DNA from: FEN-1219 sp035644475
Lineage (GTDB): Bacteria; Pseudomonadota; Gammaproteobacteria; Steroidobacterales; Rariloculaceae
Direction of reading: 5' to 3'
DNA length: 19,339 bases
Assembly (NCBI GenBank): GCA_035644475.1
Contig: DASQOL010000051.1
Span: forward strand, 1 to 19,339
This document shows positions 16,588-19,339 of this stretch, in pieces (positions within the stretch are counted from its first letter, which is position 1; the number at the start of each line of letters is the position of its first letter). Below the pieces are notes generated by a model. It was not told the origin of the DNA. It was given only the letters and a program-made list of their open reading frames with translations, and searched no databases. A program made the position numbers and the translations under genes.

Positions 16588-17529
16588 GCTCCCCGCGCGT
16601 GAGTCGCCCGTAACCTCGAGGAAATGCCGCTCGAGGCTGCGCCCCTCGTGGAGTCGCCGCGGCACGACGCCGATGTCGAGCAGCGCTTTCAGCACGAGCG
16701 CCACGGCGGCGTCCCAGTCATGGGCTGCGCCGAGCCTGAGCTTGAGCTGGTAGTCCGGCGCACTGCGCCCGTCGATCGCATCCACGGGCGCAGCCGCGGT
16801 GAGCCGTGCGAGCTCCGCCGCGTCGAGCGGCCGCGAGAGGCGCAAGTCGAGCTCGCGCGCCCCCGCCGTGAGATCGGCTACGGCGCCGTAGGTCACCAGC
16901 CGGCCGCGATCGAGGATCGCCACGTGGTCGCAGAGCTCTTGGATCTCGGCCAGGTTGTGCGAGCTCACCATCACTGTCGCGCGTTTGCGCAAGCTTGCGA
17001 CGAGGTCGCGGATCTGGCGCGCGTTCGCGGGATCGAGGCCCGCCGTCGGCTCGTCGAGGAGGATCACCTCGGGGTTGCCGAGAAACGCCTGGGCGATGCC
17101 GAGACGCTTCTGCATCCCGTGCGACAGCGTCCGCGCGCTGCGCTTGGCGTAATCGTTCAGGCCCACGAGCGTGAGGCACTCGCGCGCGTCGCTCTCGGCC
17201 GCGGCGCGGTCCCGGCCGTCGAGCATCCTGAAGAAGATCAGCTGCTCCAGGATCGGGGTGTTGCGCTGAAACTCGGCGTCCTGCGGCAGGATCGTGAGCC
17301 GGCCCTCGAGCTCCGAGATCCGCGCCGGGTTGCGGCCCAGGACCTCGATCGTGCCGGCGTCGGGCTTGAGGAAGCTCGCCACGATCGAGAACAGCGTGGT
17401 CTTGCCCGCGCCGTTCGGCCCGAGCAAGCCGAACGCCGACTGCGCCGGCACGTCGAACGTCACGTCTTCGAGCGCGCGCTGCGCGCCGAATCGTTTCGAG
17501 ATGCCGACGACGCGGATGGCTGCGCTCAT
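16570..17529 (-). CDS. ABC transporter ATP-binding protein
   Basis: A 319-residue ATPase that powers the ABC-2 permease encoded just upstream. All motifs are intact: Walker A GPNGAGKT (37-44), Q-loop Q83, signature LSHGM (135-139, with histidine in place of the usual glycine), Walker B VILLDEP (155-161) and H-loop H191. After residue about 225 a C-terminal extension of some 95 residues follows, as in ABC-2 exporters of the CcmA/NatA type. These export drugs, lipids, polysaccharides or ions; the cargo here is unknown. ATG 17529 starts ten bases after the permease stop, with GAGG ten bases upstream of the ATG. The last residues (SAEHNG) and the stop codon fall at the edge of the 12-bp tandem repeat, so the C-terminus may have been altered by repeat growth. 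Confidence 0.93.
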   Translation of the reverse strand: MSAAIRVVGISKRFGAQRALEDVTFDVPAQSAFGLLGPNGAGKTTLFSIVASFLKPDAGTIEVLGRNPARISELEGRLTILPQDAEFQRNTPILEQLIFFRMLDGRDRAAAESDARECLTLVGLNDYAKRSARTLSHGMQKRLGIAQAFLGNPEVILLDEPTAGLDPANARQIRDLVASLRKRATVMVSSHNLAEIQELCDHVAILDRGRLVTYGAVADLTAGARELDLRLSRPLDAAELARLTAAAPVDAIDGRSAPDYQLKLRLGAAHDWDAAVALVLKALLDIGVVPRRLHEGRSLERHFLEVTGDSRAGSAEHNG

Positions 17530-17539
17530 GCGCGGCGCC

Positions 17540-18469
17540 TCAGAGGTCCCGCCGCTCGAAGGTGCGGGCTCCGAGCCAAACGAACGCGACCGTGTACAGC
17601 ACGCAGGCGCCGAAGGCGACTGCGACCGTGCCGGCGCTCGGCCCGAGCAGATCGTTCTGCACGCCCCACGGCAGCAGATACGTCGCGAAGCGCGCGGGCT
17701 CCCAGGCGAACGCCCCCAGCACGGGGGCGAGCAGCACGCCGCCGATCACCGCGTTCGCGACCACGAGCGACGTCATCGCCGAATCGCGCGTGGCGGAGAT
17801 CCACGCACAGACCGCCACGTACGGCGCGCCGGACACGGCGATCGCCACGAATCCAAGGAGGCTCCAGCTCGCGATCTCGCCGCCTCCGTAAACCCCAACC
17901 TTGAGCCAGAGGTAGAGCGCGATCGTGACGATCACCACCGCCTGCACGACGACCGTGAACGCCATCGTCGCGAGTAGCCGGCCGAAGAAGATGTTGGCGC
18001 GCTCGGTGCGCAGCAGCAGGTAGCGGAGGCCGCGATTGCCGATGTCGCCGGCCGTCTGATTGAACGCGCCGAACGGGATCAGGAGCGGCATGCCGAACAC
18101 CAGCACGAGAAAGATGGCCGACAACAAAGCCGGCCGTTCGTCGAGCAGGTAGTCGGCCCAGCGCCGCGTGCGCTCCTCGGCCGCCCGCTGCGCGGCGGGA
18201 TCGGCGCTCTCGTGCGGCGCGATCGCCCACTGGACGGCCGGCCGCGCGAAGCTCACGAGATTCTGCTCGACGGCTTGCGGGCTCATCCCCGCCGGCCCGG
18301 CTTGTGCGACGGCCGCCTCGAACGGCGAGATGATCGAGTTCGCGACCGTGAGCCCGAAGAACACGGCGAGCAGCATGAACACGAGCGCGGAGCCGCTGCG
18401 CAGCGAGTGGCGAATCGAGTAGCGGCAGATCAGGCCGAGCTGCCGAGCATTCAGGTGCCGGATGCCCAT
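17540..18469 (-). CDS. ABC-2 type transporter permease
   Basis: A 309-residue inner-membrane protein with about six hydrophobic segments. The first (near residues 27-47) is followed by a large hydrophilic loop, residues about 48-112, which should face the periplasm. The other helices are clustered after residue 113, and NRGLRYLLLRTERANIFFGRLL (146-167) is the cytoplasmic coupling-helix region typical of ABC-2 permeases such as NatB or the gliding/copper-type exporters. It should pair with the ATPase whose gene starts ten bases downstream. Its own start codon lies three bases after the stop of the small membrane protein gene. The best purine-rich sequence is about 16 bases away, so translational coupling is likely. 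No substrate can be inferred. Confidence 0.88.
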   Translation of the reverse strand: MGIRHLNARQLGLICRYSIRHSLRSGSALVFMLLAVFFGLTVANSIISPFEAAVAQAGPAGMSPQAVEQNLVSFARPAVQWAIAPHESADPAAQRAAEERTRRWADYLLDERPALLSAIFLVLVFGMPLLIPFGAFNQTAGDIGNRGLRYLLLRTERANIFFGRLLATMAFTVVVQAVVIVTIALYLWLKVGVYGGGEIASWSLLGFVAIAVSGAPYVAVCAWISATRDSAMTSLVVANAVIGGVLLAPVLGAFAWEPARFATYLLPWGVQNDLLGPSAGTVAVAFGACVLYTVAFVWLGARTFERRDL

Positions 18470-18472
18470 GCG

Positions 18473-18922
18473 TCAGCGCGTCAGATCCTCTTTGAACGTC
18501 GTGTTCAGGAGCACGAGCGTGAGCACGGGGTACACGAAGCTCAAAATGGACAAGATGCCGGAGCCACCGCCGGCTGCTAAGGGGAGCCACAAGATCACCG
18601 CACTCGTCGCGGCGATCCTGAAAACCGCGCACACGTTGCCGAGCGTGCGGCCGAGGAACTTCTTTTGCTGTAGGTAGCCGATTCCCGAGAGGATCAGCAG
18701 AGCGCCGCCGATCGCGCCGCTCGCCACCGTGAACACCAACCATCCGGTGCCGAGTGTCGTCAACACGCTGAGTTGAGCGCGCTGATCCTCGCTCAGGTTC
18801 GGAGCGGCCTGCGCGAGAAACACCAGCATCGGCGCAAGCATGCTGAGCAGAGCGAGACCGCCGAAGATGAAATTGATGACTGCAAGCGCCGTCAAGCCGC
18901 CGGGCCGGGATTGGTCGCTCAT
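18473..18922 (-). CDS. Small four-helix membrane protein, unknown function
   Basis: A 149-residue protein, hydrophobic apart from short polar ends, with four likely transmembrane segments near residues 10-38, 55-83, 92-115 and 122-143. The loop after the first helix is polar (NLSEDQRAQ). The helix 2-3 loop contains the basic QQKKFLGR, which suggests both ends face the cytoplasm. I do not recognise a named family or catalytic residues. The ribosome site is excellent (GGAGG five bases before ATG 18922). It is 15 bases after the MBL-fold gene and three bases before the ABC-2 permease, so it is probably made with the transporter. It may be an accessory or regulatory subunit; that is inference from position only. 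Confidence 0.8.
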   Translation of the reverse strand: MSDQSRPGGLTALAVINFIFGGLALLSMLAPMLVFLAQAAPNLSEDQRAQLSVLTTLGTGWLVFTVASGAIGGALLILSGIGYLQQKKFLGRTLGNVCAVFRIAATSAVILWLPLAAGGGSGILSILSFVYPVLTLVLLNTTFKEDLTR

Positions 18923-18937
18923 GCTCGCCTCCGTTTC

Positions 18938-19339
18938 CTAGAGAACCATCAAGTCCTGTCCGACGATGACCTCGCCAGTGAATGCCGCGTGCACGCCGTC
19001 GACGAACGTGGACGCCGACGTGTCGAGGCTGTTGAGGGGGCGCTGGCCCGCGATCTGGTGGTAGAGCACCACCGTCTTGACCTTCGCCTCCGCCGCCATG
19101 CGGCCGACGTCCGCGGGCGTCGAATGCGTCTCCGCGACGTGCCGCGCCACGCTGGTCGTGCGGCCGGCGTCGGCGTCGGCCTTGGCGAGCTCCATGTTGC
19201 GGTCATACACGCTTTGCGCCATCACCTCGCAGACGAACAGGTCTACGCCGCGCGCGAGCTCCACGAGGTTCTTCGAGTAGGCCGTGTCGCCGGAGAACAC
19301 TATCGAGCGGGTCTTCGTCTCGACGCGGTACGCGAGCGA
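18938..19339 (-). CDS. Metallo-beta-lactamase-fold hydrolase, C-terminal part (5' end cut by window edge)
   Basis: The frame is open at the right edge and gives 133 residues of the C-terminal half. SLAYRVETKTRSIVFSGDTAYS contains the SGDT motif, whose aspartate bridges the two metals in MBL-fold enzymes. ETHSTPADVGRMAAEAKVKTVVLYH then carries the late histidines, as in ribonuclease Z-like and arylsulfatase-like members. The zinc-binding HxHxDH motif would be in the missing N-terminal half. The last metal-site histidine lies in VLYHQ, where relatives often have LSH. The enzyme probably hydrolyses an ester or phosphoester, and the substrate is unknown. It is the first visible gene of the four-gene run leading into the ABC transporter, 15 bases ahead of the small membrane protein gene. 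An internal GTG at 19300 is not the real start, because the conserved sequence continues upstream of it. Confidence 0.88.
   Translation of the reverse strand, partial: SLAYRVETKTRSIVFSGDTAYSKNLVELARGVDLFVCEVMAQSVYDRNMELAKADADAGRTTSVARHVAETHSTPADVGRMAAEAKVKTVVLYHQIAGQRPLNSLDTSASTFVDGVHAAFTGEVIVGQDLMVL

Noticed and set aside
15067..16602. 511-residue plus-strand frame opposite the TonB receptor
   Set aside because: It is antisense to a clear receptor and ends in a translated tandem repeat (VISG units).
16405..16620. A complete cobalamin riboswitch upstream of the receptor
   Set aside because: Only a short 3'-like hairpin was found. The B12 box and other conserved segments are not seen, so I kept it only as a weak finding.

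Overview
The window is a GC-rich chromosomal segment, about 19.3 kb, with long spurious open frames on the strand opposite every real gene. The gene content points to a Gram-negative bacterium, most likely an environmental Pseudomonadota. It has a TonB-dependent outer-membrane receptor, a lipoprotein with an LxGAC lipobox, a periplasmic PQQ dehydrogenase fused to cytochrome c, and a PEP-CTERM exported protein preceded by a sigma-54 promoter. I cannot name the genus from sequence alone. No rRNA, tRNA, CRISPR array, prophage or intact insertion sequence was seen.

Layout. Positions 1-1702 (minus strand) hold an MFS exporter cut by the left edge and a TMEM175-type channel protein. Positions 1799-4846 (plus) hold a tight pair: a TIM-barrel sugar isomerase/epimerase-like protein with an export signal, then a quinohemoprotein dehydrogenase. 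Positions 4863-5209 hold a 347-bp non-coding element with long imperfect terminal inverted repeats. Positions 5302-9163 (plus) hold a transglutaminase-like/TPR lipoprotein, a phytanoyl-CoA-dioxygenase-family oxygenase and an exported ankyrin-repeat protein. Positions 9164-9485 are a regulatory region with a consensus -24/-12 promoter and two phased palindromes, feeding a PEP-CTERM protein (9486-10094). A short-chain dehydrogenase relative (minus) diverges from an MHS-type MFS transporter (plus). That transporter converges, seven bases apart, on a membrane acyltransferase with a C-terminal SGNH domain (minus).

From 14491 to the right edge everything is on the minus strand. In transcription order there is a metallo-beta-lactamase-fold hydrolase (cut by the edge), a small four-helix membrane protein, an ABC-2 permease, its ATPase, a leader region with a 12-bp tandem repeat, and a BtuB-like TonB-dependent receptor. 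The first four are separated by 3-15 bases and look like one operon.

How they may work together. The isomerase-like protein and the dehydrogenase probably act in the periplasm on sugars or alcohols, with electrons passing from PQQ to the fused heme c. The PEP-CTERM protein and the acyltransferase both suggest extracellular polysaccharide or surface-matrix biology, but no exosortase or polysaccharide cluster lies in the window. The most rewarding regions for follow-up are the sigma-54 regulatory region, the inverted-repeat element, the 12-bp repeat array and the SDR lacking its catalytic residues.
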